Assembly (NCBI GenBank): GCA_023052935.1
Contig: CM041297.1
Span: forward strand, 112,767,177 to 112,831,176
Source of the DNA: Piezodorus guildinii
Taxonomy: Eukaryota; Arthropoda; Insecta; Hemiptera; Pentatomidae
Reading direction: 5' to 3'
Length of the DNA: 64,000 nucleotides
Part shown: positions 1 to 11,417 of the stretch, one piece after another
Layout: each line of letters begins with the position of its first letter
Numbering within the stretch: the stretch's first letter is position 1
Notes under the pieces: generated by a model
Seen by the model: the letters and a program-made list of their open reading frames with translations, nothing else
Databases searched by the model: none
Told to the model about the DNA's origin: nothing
Program-made: the position numbers and the translations under genes

Positions 1-165
1 GGGGAGTCCTAAATTTTGCCTATCTAAGTCTTATTAGGATAGGGATCTTTAACGAGTACCTGACATCGCACACGCTCGGGATCACCTTTTAACGTCCCCT
101 CCGAAGGACGACATAACTAACTAGGACCACTTGCGGGTTTAAACCCGTGACCTATAAGCATAAAT
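1..165 (-). repeat. Partial tRNA-derived SINE (same family as 31819-32108)
   Basis: Nearly every block matches the SINE at 31819-32108 in the same orientation, including the segments 'aacgagtacctg', 'ttttaacgtcccctccgaagg' and the box-B-like palindrome 'gggtttaaaccc' near 137-148. The window starts inside the element, and the tRNA head (box A) is missing at the right end, so this is a fragment. No coding capacity. Confidence 0.7.
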
Positions 166-1300
166 TTGATTTAATTCTTGATCGTATAACACCGAATCAA
201 GCTTAAAAATAAATAAATGAAATAAAAACCTCTTCGATGTACCCTTACCTTGACGTGGTGAAGAGGCTTAAAGCTGAACGTCGAACTAAAAAAGATACAA
301 AACTTTGTCTACTAATAATGCTGTTACCTAAAATGTTTAGGATGTATTATACCACTGTTTAAGACCATATGAATGTACTATAGTGCATAGAAGAAAAGGT
401 AGTTATTTTCTTTCGATAGGATTAACGATATCATTGCTAGTTTCTTTAGATAGAACTCCGGATTATGGCGAAGTTAAACGGAAAAAGGCAGATGACCGAT
501 GAAGTAGCTGAACGGCCCTAAAGACATCGTAAAAGCTGTTACCTATTCAATTGCTGAGCAGGATTGTTAATTATAAGTAATTAATGCTTGGAAATGGTAC
601 GAAATGGCCTGATAATGTGAGAAAACAACTCCAAAGATTATAAATGTTGAGAATAATATGTATTAAAAATAAATGTCTATGTATTAAATAAATGTAAAAG
701 TAAAAGTTTTTTATCATTGTTTATTTATACATTAAGCAATTATTAGTACAAAGTTGGTGTTCACATAGAACACCACATCAGAAAGTTATTTCTATTTATT
801 TATGGTTAACAGATTAAAAATACAAACTCTATATCTCATTTTATATGAAAAGGGATGATAGGTTGAATGCCTAGAGCTTATGGAATCATAGAACTTCAGG
901 ATAAACGGATCAAAATTCAATGGTTAAATTAACAAGCACAATGTTTGTATAAAAAAGATGGATCAAAGTCCACGTTTACTTTTTACTTACCTGCATGCTT
1001 AAACATGATTCAAACAAAATTCTACCTGATCGAACCTATTTTCATTACTTGAAATGAGACGTCATACAAACATAATGGCTGTTGGGCACACTCACAAAAA
1101 AAACAACTTTATTATGATGATAACATAAATAACTCCTGAGAGCTACACCTCGATGGACACATTACGAAGTAGAGTGGGTGCTGCGCTTTTACGGATTCTT
1201 TAGAAATTGTGTGTGTGCTGCGACTACATAAGGGGAAAATATAAGTAAACAAACAGTGAAAGTGTTAATATGGAACATGCTTTTAAATTTGTGAAAAATG
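166..1300. other. AT-rich stretch without recognisable gene
   Basis: No open frame of convincing length and no family I recognise. Ordinary AT-rich, probably intergenic or intronic DNA. Confidence 0.5.
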
Positions 1301-1342
1301 AGGAAGTTTCAAAACATTAGGTAAGCATATAGGAAGCTAAAG

Positions 1343-1590
1343 AGTAAACATTGAGAAAGGTATGTAACAATAAGAAAGGTTTCGGAAAGTGTAAACATTA
1401 AGAATGTTATGGCAAATGTAAACATTGGGAAGGTCATGTAATAGTTAGGGAGGTTTCTAAAAATGTGAACATTGGGAAACTTATATAACAGCGAGGAATG
1501 TTTGCAGAAAACGTGAACATTAAGAAGGTTACAGAACATGGAAACACTGATAAGGTTATGTAAAGGTGAGAGAGGTTTCATAAAAGAAAA
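1343..1590. repeat. Degenerate minisatellite with 48/27-nt spacing
   Basis: The phrase 'gt(a/g)aacatt' or a close variant recurs at 1343, 1391, 1418, 1465, 1513 and 1540, followed by 'ggaa..gtta(t)g' phrases. Spacing runs 48, 27, 47, 48, 27, suggesting a composite unit built from ~47-nt and ~27-nt subunits. The 90-codon frame on the minus strand here is a by-product of the repeat. Confidence 0.6.
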
Positions 1591-2147
1591 CTTTACACTT
1601 AAACCATCGAACCTAGCCGGGAGGAACTCTCAAATGGAGTGCCGTGATTGGTCCGTTAATGAAGGTTTAGAGTCATGTGACTGAAAAGGATCGTGTTTGG
1701 TAGTTTAGGTTATGTCGTGAGAGGCAACGTGACTAAAAAGGGGCTTGGTCTGGTGGTATAGGTTAGATTGATGACACGAACCAAGATCGTTAAGGTTAGT
1801 TCTTGGTCAAAATTAAAATTAAAATCTTCCGTCTAATAACGTCAAAGGTCACGCCACAAAATGATGGCCTCTGATTGGCTGCTCCAAAAGTGCGCCAGCT
1901 CGCCTGTTTCTTATCTACGAGATGTGTGCAGTATTTATTATCTAAGAGATGTGATTCCCTGATAACATGGTTATTATTGATGATAGAGAAAAATTTAGGG
2001 TTTTCTGGTATCAGGAAATTTTATTTAAATTATTTGAATGAAAAACGAAATAAAATAAATAGGATTAGTAACGAAGTCTAGTATAAATGCTTTTAGTTTA
2101 ATATTTTTAATAATGTTCCTTTGTAATCGACCAAACAAATCGAAAAA
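1591..2147. other. No recognisable gene
   Basis: Contains a 68-codon plus-strand frame at 1875-2081 with no recognisable motif; it ends in AT-rich low-complexity sequence and is probably fortuitous. Confidence 0.45.
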
Positions 2148-2914
2148 ATCTGTTGCGCACAACAAACTACTTTTACTTATCTCTGTTATTTATATCAATC
2201 AAGGAATTTTTAAACAAATTTAGAAACGAAAATAAATTGTTAAAGAATTATTTACATTGGATTTTAATAGAAACATGTTTATAAATATGTTTATGTTATA
2301 AATTACTTATTATACTATTATCTACGACGATCAGTTGGTTTTATCGGCTTTTATTTGCTCTTTATTAACTTTTACAAGCTTGTGTATAAGATAATATTTT
2401 CTATAAAATCTCTTTTTAGCGGTATATTACACATCCATATAACTTTTTTATGTTCAAAAACGAGAAATTGAATTAAAAAATATGTTTGCAGTTTTCCCCT
2501 TTAGTTAGAGCTTGAAGTTGTTCAACTTATATATTTACCTGTTTTTCATCGTTGATAACAATATTACATTGTTATTTTTTTCGAATCTACAAAATTAAAA
2601 TTACTTAAATTGATTAAAGAAAATTTAACAATATCGGCATTTAAGCCCTGTCAAACTATTTCAATTAGAACAAAACTGCATCATATTTAAGCCTATTAAA
2701 TTTTACATCAGTATACAGAGTTTAATCAAAATCGTTGGAGCCGTTTTCAGAAAAATCATAAAAAAGGCCAAAATTCATGGTATAAAGTACATCTTCTGGT
2801 CAGCTGATTTCGATGAAAAACATTATGTAACATCTCAGACGTATAGTTGTATTGAGTATGAAATTTCAGTTTCATAGGACTTTTCATTTTCGCCCGGGAG
2901 TTACCACCCAAACA

Positions 2915-2952
<38 letters not shown>

Positions 2953-3092
2953 AACAAACATATAAAACACACACACAGGCCTTTTTGCAGGACTTGGTCG
3001 TTTGGACTCAGGAGACCCTAAAACGTGTATTTCCGTTGAAAATTGGAATTTGAAAATTTTTACGATCGCAATACCTTCCCGTACTATATATT
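2148..3092 (+). repeat. Dispersed repeat family X, copy 1
   Basis: Begins with an 'atctgttgcgcac' block and an 'acttttacttat' subterminal motif, carries the family's core 'tatcggcatttaagccctgt' at ~2632, a (CA)n stretch, then 'ggcctttttgcaggacttgg', 'cctaaaacgtgtatttccg' and 'acgatcgcaata', and stops near 'actatatatt'. The same block order occurs at about seven other places in this window. No protein of recognised family. Right terminus (the 'ggtaagtgaaagt' end) is lost in this copy. Confidence 0.8.
2911..2948. repeat. (CA)n microsatellite inside family X copy 1
   Basis: Alternating CA tract with a few interruptions. A CA-rich tract lies at the equivalent position in other family X copies (34764, 49630), so it is part of the family structure, expanded here. 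Confidence 0.9.
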
Positions 3093-3640
3093 GCTATGTT
3101 TTTGACCGGCTGCTTTTCTAAGGCAGCGGTACCTTAAAAAACTAGATTACTTGATATATATTTACTCCATACATAAACTATATTTAATGATACCATTGGA
3201 TCTCCTTTCCAAAGGTATCGTGTTTACCAATCCAATAAGTGGCATGCAGGGTAAGATCAAATTAGACAAGTTTCAATAGATACATTATTATTTAACTTAA
3301 CTTAACCATATACAATATATTTGAACTATGTCTGAGAATACTGAGGGACATTACAGAGTTAAACTTGCCACATAATATTACAACAATGAGAGATACCTTT
3401 AACAGATAACACTTAGTCGGCTGGTGAAGATGGAATCTTAGGCGCCCCTTCTTGGCTTCATCCTCCAACTGTTCTTTCTGACCCCCAGACGTACCTCGCT
3501 TCTTCTTGAGGATGAAACTCGACTCTCCTCTTGCTGGAATAATACTCACCTCATCTTGAGGATAGAAGTTGACTGACCTTTACGAATCGTCTCCTCATCG
3601 TCGTCACCTCGGGCGAGGCTGATCTAGAAAGTGTCACATG
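3093..3640. other. Unassigned; mixed composition
   Basis: 3420-3640 is less AT-rich than its surroundings and contains a repeated phrase ('cttcttgaggatgaaactcgactc' / 'catcttgaggatagaagttgact', shown here only as its shared part 'cttgaggat') about 50 nt apart. The 85-codon minus frame at 3292-3549 shows no known motif. Could be older transposon sequence; nothing firm. Confidence 0.35.
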
Positions 3641-3660
3641 CCGGTTCTTTGTCCTAGTGA

Positions 3661-4965
3661 GTTTCCCGAGGTACATATTGCTGGGGGCCCCATGGAGGTT
3701 CTGCAAAAAGGGACAATCTGGCTAAACTCCATGTAGTACACCATGCAGGCATACGCATTGCCATAGGAGCTTTCAGGACAAGTCCTTCACTAAGTCTTTG
3801 CGCAGAATCTGGCTTACCACCATTATCTTACAGACGTGATAAACTGGCCATCAACTACATCACCAAATTATTCACACAATCTACCCATCCTGTTCACGGA
3901 TACATCTTCAAACCTAAATACTCAACGAGATTTCACCTAAAAGTTAACCCAACCTTACCAATAGCAGAAAGAATATCATCCGTAGTTAACAAGTTAAAAT
4001 TAATAAATATAAATGCAGTAAAAAACAAGACACCACGATGGACATTCCAAAAACATTATTTATATCTTCAATTGGCTAAATATACTAAAGAAAATTCCAA
4101 ATCAATAAATTTCAAAGACCGTTTTGAGAAGATCATCAGCACATTGCCTAGCCACAAATTAATTTTCACAGATGGTTCAAAGTCGGACTCAGCCACTGGC
4201 TCAGCTTTTGTCACATCAGATTGCACCTACAAGACGAAGCTACATCAGTTTTTCTCCGTCTACACAGCTGAAGTGAATGCGATCGCAATGGCTCTATATT
4301 ATTCCAGAACACTCTCTATAGAGAATATAACCATAGCCTCAGACTCATTAAGCGCTCTAAAAGCACTAGAGAATATCTATTCCAACCATCCAGGAATTTT
4401 AAGAATCCTAGAATTAACCAAATTATTCGATGAAGAAGGAAAAAGAATCCATTATGTGTGGATACCAGTCCATATGGGGATAATAGGAAACGAAATGGCA
4501 GATAAGGCTGCCAAAGAAGCCCTTACACTCCCAGGTCGTGGTAGGACACTACTGACACCATCAGAGCTAGCACGTCCACTAATGGAAAATGTATTGAAGA
4601 AATGGGAAGAAACTTGGAGCAACAGCTATCCAAGTAAGCTCAAAGCGATTAAGAAAGAGGTAAAACCTTGGAAAACCTCAAGTCGCACCGACCGTAGAGA
4701 AGAGGTGGTCCTGGCCCGCCTGAGAATCGGACACAGACGGCTAACGCATGGGCACATAATATCAAAAGAATTGCCCCCAAGATGCAAGCATTGTAGGGAA
4801 ACCTTGACCATAGCTCATATTTTTGAAGAATGTTCCTTCTACATCAGACAGCTGAACAAAAATAGAATACCAAGCAACGTCGCAGATGCTTTGGGAAACA
4901 ATGGAAAAAGGATTGATAAATTAATGTGTCTCCTCTCTCAAATGGATTTTTACAAGCTTATTTGA
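3661..4965 (+). pseudogene. RT C-terminus, RNase H and CCHC-like zinc motif of the I-group element
   Basis: One frame is open for 434 codons after a stop at 3658-3660; no true start is present because the element is 5'-truncated. Residues 1-130 resemble the thumb/C-terminal part of a non-LTR RT ('VVHHAGIR', 'GAFRTSP'). RNase H then shows all four acidic residues: D in 'TDGSK' (4171), E in 'AEVNA' (4270), D in 'ASDSLSAL' (4342) and D in 'GNEMADKAA' (4501). A CX2CX7HX4C motif ('CKHCRETLTIAHIFEEC') follows near 4780-4830. The RNase H active site is intact, but without endonuclease and RT core it cannot be an autonomous product. Confidence 0.85.
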
Positions 4966-4993
4966 ACTACTCTTGTTTTCTTTGGACTTAAAT

Positions 4994-4998
<5 letters not shown>

Positions 4999-5059
<61 letters not shown>
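4999..5059. repeat. (TA)n microsatellite in I-group 3' UTR
   Basis: About 30 uninterrupted TA units followed by a T tract. The second copy (37340-37402) has a (TA)n tract at the same relative place in its 3' UTR. Confidence 0.95.
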
Positions 5060-5069
<10 letters not shown>

Positions 5070-5539
5070 TTTAATTTTATTTTTTTCTATTATATTTTAT
5101 TTTACTTATTTTTGTAATTACTTTTCTAATTATTATATTTATTACTTTATTTTTCAATTAAATATTAATGTAATACTATTACTTATTTATTTTTATTATT
5201 ATCTATTTTATCTACTTGTTTTTTATCTTTATTTATTATTATTATTTTTTATTTATTTATTTATTTTTATTTTTGTTTATTTATTTATTCTTTTCTCTTG
5301 AATATTATCTAACATTCATTAATCTCAAGTAGAATAATACATATATTATTATAACTTTTAATGAATATCTCTTTTAATATTTTAACTTATACTATTTATC
5401 TTAACTTAATCTTCTATAAAATGAATATATCTGGGACTGATGACCGCGATGTTTTGTGCCATTGAAATTTTAAAAACCAACCAACCAACCGGTTTTCGTA
5501 TTTCATAATTTTCTCCAAAAAAACGGTTTTTTAAAACCA

Positions 5540-5735
5540 ACAAGCCCTACTGACAACCAACTGAGGTGACTTAAAAGAATGTGGCCATGGGTCATCATAC
5601 CGTAAATTGGACATTGGAGTGGGTAATTTCTTCACAGGACTATCATGTGTTTTAACCAAATATTGATCTAATTAACTTTTTTTTTGCCTAAATAAAGTTG
5701 TAAATTTCTTTAAATAAATAAAAATATAAAAAACA
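5540..5735 (+). mobile_element. Jockey family C, 3'-end fragment
   Basis: Aligns by eye with the 3' part of the copy at 41275-41590: 'gaggtgacttaaaagaatgtggcc', here cited as 'gaggtgactta' and 'atgtggcc', then 'taaattggacattggag', 'ctatcatgtgttttaacc' and 'aaataaataaa' at the end. Only the last codons and the 3' UTR of the element remain. Confidence 0.65.
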
Positions 5736-6284
5736 TATATGTAAATTCGAACTCATACATCAACAATTACTTTCAGGATATTGAGCTTGACAAAGAAGGT
5801 GAAAAACGTATCAAGGATATTTAAAATATTCAGTGCCGGGAAAATAGCTTTCCCCAACGATAAATTTTTAGAACTGGAGAAATACGTTTGTGAGAAAGAT
5901 AAGACATTTACGATAAGCTTAAAAGATTTGAGGACTAATTATTTGATGAAGATCGGAATGAGAGCAGTACTTCTATACGTTTTTAAAGAGGACCTAAGCC
6001 AGGAATCTATTAAAAAGAACAAGCGGCATTTTTTTTTTTTTTTTTTTGGTTAATATATTCATAAATATCCTTAACCAAAAATTATAGAAACTTGATCAAA
6101 AATTCCAACCAAATTTTATTTTATTACTTTTATCTATTGCTTGGTTTGTTACTATAATCCTCTAATATTTTCATACCAAAAGCCATCTTACATTAAAAAT
6201 TGCTTTCATATTTTATTACAGCCATCCCATAACTATACTGTTAACTAATGCTCATTTAATTATATTGGTTTTGTGTTTTCTAAG
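5736..6284 (+). other. Unexplained open frame in AT-rich DNA
   Basis: A frame open from about 5772 to 6050 follows a splice-acceptor-like 'attactttcag' at 5766-5776. It would encode about 80 charged residues before running into a T17 tract. I recognise no domain; it may be a decayed exon or transposase piece. The rest is AT-rich without features. Confidence 0.25.
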
Positions 6285-6335
6285 CCCTGATGAAGGTCGT
6301 AAATTTAGGCCCGACCGTCACCACAATAAGATATT
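6285..6335 (+). other. CTGATGA-containing motif related to the 29.6 kb tandem unit
   Basis: 'ccctgatgaaggtcg' followed by 'taaatttaggcccgaccg' gives a possible GGTCG/CGACC stem after CTGATGA. It parallels the reverse complement of the motif at 29641-29690 ('aaggcctataatttag', then 'cgtcggcacca'), but the GAAA expected in a hammerhead core is absent. Probably a relic. Confidence 0.35.
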
Positions 6336-6500
6336 TGTTTTATTGATTTTTTTTATGACAGCAGAAATATAAAATAATCTTCATCTCAAAATATTTTTCA
6401 GGTTAAATGGTACTGACAAATGTTTCATTTTTATATTTTATCTAATATGCGGTTGGCATGAGTGGAGAAGTTGGCCATTGCCAGCACTCCAATCGCGTAT

Positions 6501-9157
6501 TTATAAGAGATCTCTCGGCCACTGCCACCTCAACCGACGAAGAGGGTTGTAAGAATGGTTGGTACTAGATAGAGATTGTGCCAGAGGATTAGGAAGAAGA
6601 GTAAGTTTCTGATGGAAAGTTGAGAATTTGGATGGGATGAGATCAAGGACATAAGGGATCTTGAGGTCATGATGTAAGGTCTTGTTTGTAACATAATAGG
6701 GAGCATTGACTATTGTTCTAAGGACTTTGGACTGAAAGGATTGGATACGTTTGATATTCGAAAATTTAGTAGTACCCCATAGTTCAATTCCGTAGGTCCA
6801 CAAAGATTTGAGAATTGTCTTGTAAATTAATAGTTTGTTTCCAACGGAAAGTTGTGATGTTCTGTTCAGTAGTTTATATAACTGTCCGTATCTTCTGTTG
6901 AGCTCTTGTCTTTTAAGTCGAGTATGTGGGTTCCAGGTCAGTCTTTTGTCTAGTAGGAAACCCAAATACCGGACTGTGTCGGAACAGGGAAGTGGTATAG
7001 AGTTGAAATGAACTTGTGGACAGGATTTACGTCGGAGGGTGAAGGTGACGTGCTTACTTTTGGTTTGATTGACTTTGATGCACCAATGTCCTATCAATGA
7101 GAGGTGTCTTTGGAGATGGAAAGATGCTAGTTCTGGATCTGAATAGGTTGATAGAATGGCAGTATCATCGGCAAAAGATGCTAGGAAGGTATCAGGATCT
7201 AAAGGTATATCGGCTGTAAACAAGAAATAGAGGACAGGACCTAGGACGCTTCCTTGAGGTACGCCGGCCTCGATTGGGTAACAAGTGGAGAACTCTGGAC
7301 CACAGCGGACTCTGAAGGAACGGTTTGAGAGATAGGATCTTAGGATTAGATATAGGGATTGTGGTAATACGGATTTTAGTTTGAAAAGCAAGCCATCGTG
7401 CCAGACCCGGTCGAATGCCTGAGCAATGTCCAGAAAGGCACTAGTGCAGTACTGCTTGTTTTCAAGTGCAGAGGATAAATAGTCAACCACTCTTAGACCT
7501 TGCTGTACAGTGGAGTGCCCAGGAATCCGAACTGGTGGGAAGGAATTTCAATTAACTGTAGGATACGCTTAAGTAGGATGTTTTCAAAACATTTTGAAAG
7601 GATAGGGAGGAGGCTGATTGCTCTGTAGGATGAGGCGTTGTTGGGAGGTTTACCAGGTTTAAGAAAGAGGATAATAATGGAGTGTTTCCACAATAGAGGA
7701 AAGTGGGCTGTGCGGAGGATACAATTATACAGGTATGTAAGGAATATAATTGCTTTTTGAGGCAGTTGTCGAATGATCTTGGAGCTGAGGAGGTCATGGC
7801 CAGGAGATTTACGAGGTTTTAGTTTATTTATAAGAAATTTGACCTCAGAGGGGTTACAGCTTTAGGAGGTAGAGAGAGATTTATTGGTGAAGAGAGGAAT
7901 TCTTCTACGCCATCAATATGAGTGGAATTGTGGTTGGGATGGGGAGGTGAATATGTTAGATAGGTACTGGGCAAATTCTTCTGCTCTAGTCTCCTCTGAC
8001 GAAGCCCAGGAACCATCAGCTCGTCGGAGAGGATGTGTGATGGTATGATGGTTAAGTATCTATTTGGTAATTCTCCAGAGAGAATTGTAGGATAATGAGG
8101 AGAGGTAGGAATGGTAGGAGTTGGATCTAAAGGAATCTAATTTCTGTTTAACTAATTTGGTATAATTGTTGTAGGATTTCCGATCGTCTGGGTGCCTGGT
8201 TCTTTGCCAGAGGATTCTGGAGCCTCGCTTAGTGTGGATTAGATCTAGGAGGTCTTGGGGTATAGGATTCTTCTTGTAGTGAAGAGGGGAAGGGGTAAGT
8301 GAAGATGCATTCCAGGCTGCTTGTTGGATCAGGGTGGTGAAGGAATTAACAGCATCGTCTAGTTCTTGAGGAGTTTTGAGGGATACTCTGAGGTCTGTTG
8401 CATCGGTTATGATTTCACGGAAGAGGGTCCAGTTAACTGGGCCTCTTAGGAATGACGGTGGAGGGAGTTTTAGTATAGGTGATAATGAAAGAGTTAGGAT
8501 AAGAGGGCTGTGATCTGAGGATAGGTCATCGAGCCGGGAGACAGAATGATTTAGCGGTCCTAGGCCTTTGTAGATGAAGATATCTAGTAGGTCGGGATTA
8601 CGGCTAGGATCGGTGGACCAATAGGTGGGAGAGTCGGGAGAGAGGATGTTACTATGGGTGCAACAGAGTGCAGACTGCAGGGCTCGCCCGCGAGAATTCG
8701 TATTTCTAGTTCCCCACTGCTGGTGTTTTGCATTTAAGTCTGCGCCAATAAGGAAATGATGGTCCAGAGAATTTAGGAAGGAATTAAATTGGATTGCGGA
8801 AATCGGTATTTTAGGCGGGGAGTATGTTGCTACCATTGTTAAAGGAAAATGACTGGTTTGTATTTTTATACCAATGGTTTGAAGAAAATCATGAACTGGT
8901 AGGGGAAATGAGTGGTGGGAGAGGGAGCTATGGATGATGACCGCAGTGCCGGCATGAGCTGTTCCATCGGGATGGTCTGTTCTGTATATTTGGTAGTCAG
9001 GGATGTTGAATAATCGTTTGTTGGTCAGTCGTGTTTCAGGTATAAGGGCTATGTCAATATGTTTGTCATGTAGTAATGTAGTTAGTTCGTTAACGTGATT
9101 TCGAACTCCATTCGCATTCCAAAGGAGAATGGAAAAGTACTTTTTTGGTGTTATTTA
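6501..9157 (-). pseudogene. Jockey family B ORF2 (AP endonuclease + reverse transcriptase), frameshifted
   Basis: Translation on the minus strand begins just after the ORF1 stop at 9155-9157 with 'ILLWNANG' (endonuclease start). 8060-8836 continues it in the same frame with 'GADLNAKHQQWG' and 'SSDHSPL', both endonuclease motifs. The RT half, 6501-7490, lies in another frame and has 'AFLDIAQAFDRVW', 'GVPQGSVLGP' and the catalytic 'FADDTAIL'. At least one frameshift separates the halves, with more disruption at 7490-8060. The product would nick target DNA and copy the element RNA; this copy cannot make it whole. Confidence 0.85.
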
Positions 9158-10496
9158 TGGATTTCTGGGGACTTGGATTAGGTTGGATACTAAGTTTGTT
9201 AACAAGGAGATGAGAGGGGTAATAAGGGATTTGAGCTCAGGTAGGAATGTATTCATGGTGGCAGTTAAATCAGTAGAGGTGGTAGGAGGGGGGAATATGG
9301 GAAATTCGGTGTGGGTTGGACTTTTGGGTATCGGTCCTAGGTTGTGTGGAAGGGTTATGTAGATGTTGGTATTGAGGGTAGGAATCTTGGGGTTGGGATT
9401 GAGGTTGAGCCTGCGGTTGGGTGAGAGATTGTGTTTCAGCTTCTTCCAGCATTTGGACATATGAGACCCCTGAGTTGACGGTTCTAGAGGGTTTTCTTAG
9501 TGGTCTAGGGACTACGTCTTGACGAGGTGCTACCTGCAGTCTTGACTTTAAGATCTTGTAGGTCTGACACCCTTGTAGTTGGCTGGATGTCCTTGGTGAC
9601 AGAGTGCGCAAACTGCAGGAGTTTGTCTGGTTTTAGTGCATTCCTCCGTCTTATGCTGTCCTCCACATCTGACGCAGCACACATTTATCACAATACAGTA
9701 CCGCTTCGTATGTCCGTAAGCTTGGCAGTTATGACACTGAACTATGTCTTTCTTGACATATGTTTTTCCTACTACAACTCTTGTGTAGTAGAGGCGGTTG
9801 ACAGAATAAATGTTTTCGACCCCGGGGATCTTTCAAGATCAACAAAAAAGAGAGGTAGTGGTATTTTGTTCCTTTGACCGTCTGCTCTCTATTTTCTTTT
9901 GTGACATTTACGATATGTCGAATTTCGAATCCCATGGAGGTGAGCTCGTCTTTAATTGCATCTGTAGGCGTCGAAGGGTGCAGGTGTCTTATCACTACCA
10001 TAAGTGCTCTATCTTGTTGGAGCTAATATGTGTGGACGTCAGTTTTCGTGTCACACAAATATTTTACAATTTTTCTGTATGCCTCTGGAGTGTCTGGCAG
10101 TAATTTTGTGTCATTTGTACGGCTGATACAAATGTATGTTCCAGAACCCGCAACATTATTTAATTGTTGACACAGCAATTGAAAATTTTTTATGTTTTTT
10201 ATGAATATTGGAGGCGGTTTAGCCTCCCTGGGGGCTGGTGCTGCCTCCATGTTGTCTTCAGGGGTGTTAGATAGCGCCTGATACGGGTTGGGGGTGAAGA
10301 AGGGAGATTCTTCTGTCGTAACCTGAGAAGAGGTGCCAGGTCGGGGCTCCATGTTTTCTACTGAGCTGCCGGGTGTTACAGTATTATTACCCTTGCGTTG
10401 TGATATTCGAGATTTATGTTTTGGGGGAGAATTAGTAGGAGTAGTCCCTAAGCTCCTACTTCGTTTATTGTTCGTCGTTTTACTAGACATCACCAT
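9155..10496 (-). pseudogene. Jockey family B ORF1 (Gag-like nucleic-acid-binding protein), broken
   Basis: Starts with ATG at 10496 or the conserved second ATG at 10490 ('MSSK', shared with family A). The first 157 codons end in a stop at 10023-10025; the same frame resumes as 'VIRHLHPSTP', matching the family A protein, and then shifts. The C-terminal part (9155-9460) ends 'LTNLVSNLI..P', again as in family A. The zinc-knuckle region is scrambled by frameshifts. A Jockey ORF1 protein normally coats the element RNA. Confidence 0.8.
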
Positions 10497-10951
10497 ATGA
10501 AAATATCTTATTTCATATTGGCTACGAGGAATGAAATAATATAGTGTATGAAAAGACGGAGAAGAGAGAGAGAGAAAAAATATAATAAAATAAAAAATAA
10601 AACTGTCCAGAAGACGTAACTAATTATGTAGGCGCGGAGAAAAATGACAGACGTGTAGTGTCCTCCCTCTTGGGCCACTGGAGGCACACTGCCGTGGGAG
10701 TGGGGAGAGCAATCCAATATGTCCAGTTACCCGTCCGCCTAATACACTCACACACTATTATTATGCTGTTTAATACAACTTAATAATCAAGTGATTACTC
10801 ACAGATTGTAGGTTCAAATGAGAATACAGATGAAGTAATTTGATTACACTAAGTTCATTACTTGAAAGATAACTATATCACTAAGAAATAATGAAGTTTT
10901 AGAGAGACGAGATATCATGCGGTTAATGAAACTAGCGCTTGCGCAGAACTG
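10497..10951 (-). other. Jockey family B 5' UTR (inverted arm) to the inversion junction
   Basis: On the minus strand this lies directly upstream of ORF1. It contains no long frame. Its far end reads 'cagttctgcgcaagcgc' on the minus strand, plausible as the original 5' end; immediately beyond, the plus-strand 3' UTR tail begins. The exact junction is uncertain by about 20 bp. Confidence 0.6.
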
Positions 10952-11135
10952 TTTTTCTTTTATTTCATTTATTTTATTTTATTTTTATTTATTTATTTTT
11001 TTTAATTTGTTATTGAGGTATTTTATTTTTTGTTTGTTTTACTTTGTACATATGGAATGAATGACTTCTTTTATCTCTAATACTTATTGCCCAAGATAGT
11101 GGCAGATTGTAAAATTAAAAAAAAAAATATGCGGT

Positions 11136-11366
11136 AGGCTGGTATTTCACTACTTGGCATTGTTTGAAATTCTGAGAACGGCGACCTATACAGTACTAAT
11201 AGCTTTTTGGAGTTGTAACATTTAACACTGGAGCTAAATGCCACCAATTCGTAAGTTTTCTATTCACAGATAAGAAAGATAGGGAGTCAAATTAATCAAA
11301 ACTACTAGGTTGTAAAAAAGTAAGCAGCGTTTTTTACTGGTGATTTCAATAAAAACTTCAAATTCG

Positions 11367-11417
<51 letters not shown>

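Larger units (their letters stand above)
3661..5489 (+). mobile_element. 5'-truncated I-group non-LTR retrotransposon, copy 1
   Basis: Carries the end of a reverse transcriptase, an RNase H domain and a C-terminal zinc motif, then an AT-rich 3' UTR with a (TA)n tract and the terminal block 'gggactgatgaccgcgatg', 'ttttgtgccattgaa' and four 'aacc' units at the end (5472-5489). The same order, reversed, occurs at 37100-38126. Non-LTR elements of the I group with RNase H downstream of RT are the established parallel. The 5' end (endonuclease and most of RT) is missing; no target duplication was found. Confidence 0.85.
6444..11135. mobile_element. Jockey family B element with 5' inversion (twin-priming structure) and 10-bp TSD
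   Basis: 'aatatgcggt' occurs at 6444-6453 and again at 11126-11135, directly after an A tract. Between them, 6454 to about 10951 is a Jockey element on the minus strand (3' UTR start, ORF2, ORF1, 5' UTR), while about 10952-11125 is the last ~170 bp of the same family's 3' UTR on the plus strand, ending in 'gatagtggcagattgta' and poly(A). The family B copy at 48102-49435 shows these 3' UTR parts normally lie in one orientation about 190 bp apart. Inverted 5' part plus direct 3' part within one TSD is the known product of twin priming during target-primed reverse transcription. Confidence 0.85.

Noticed and set aside
1309..1581. 90-codon minus-strand frame
   Set aside because: It coincides exactly with the minisatellite and its translation is itself a degenerate repeat.
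3640..3660. TSD for I-group copy 1 ('ccggtt' at left versus 'ccggtttt' after the AACC repeats)
   Set aside because: Six bases are too short and the position is inconsistent with a clear 5' truncation point.
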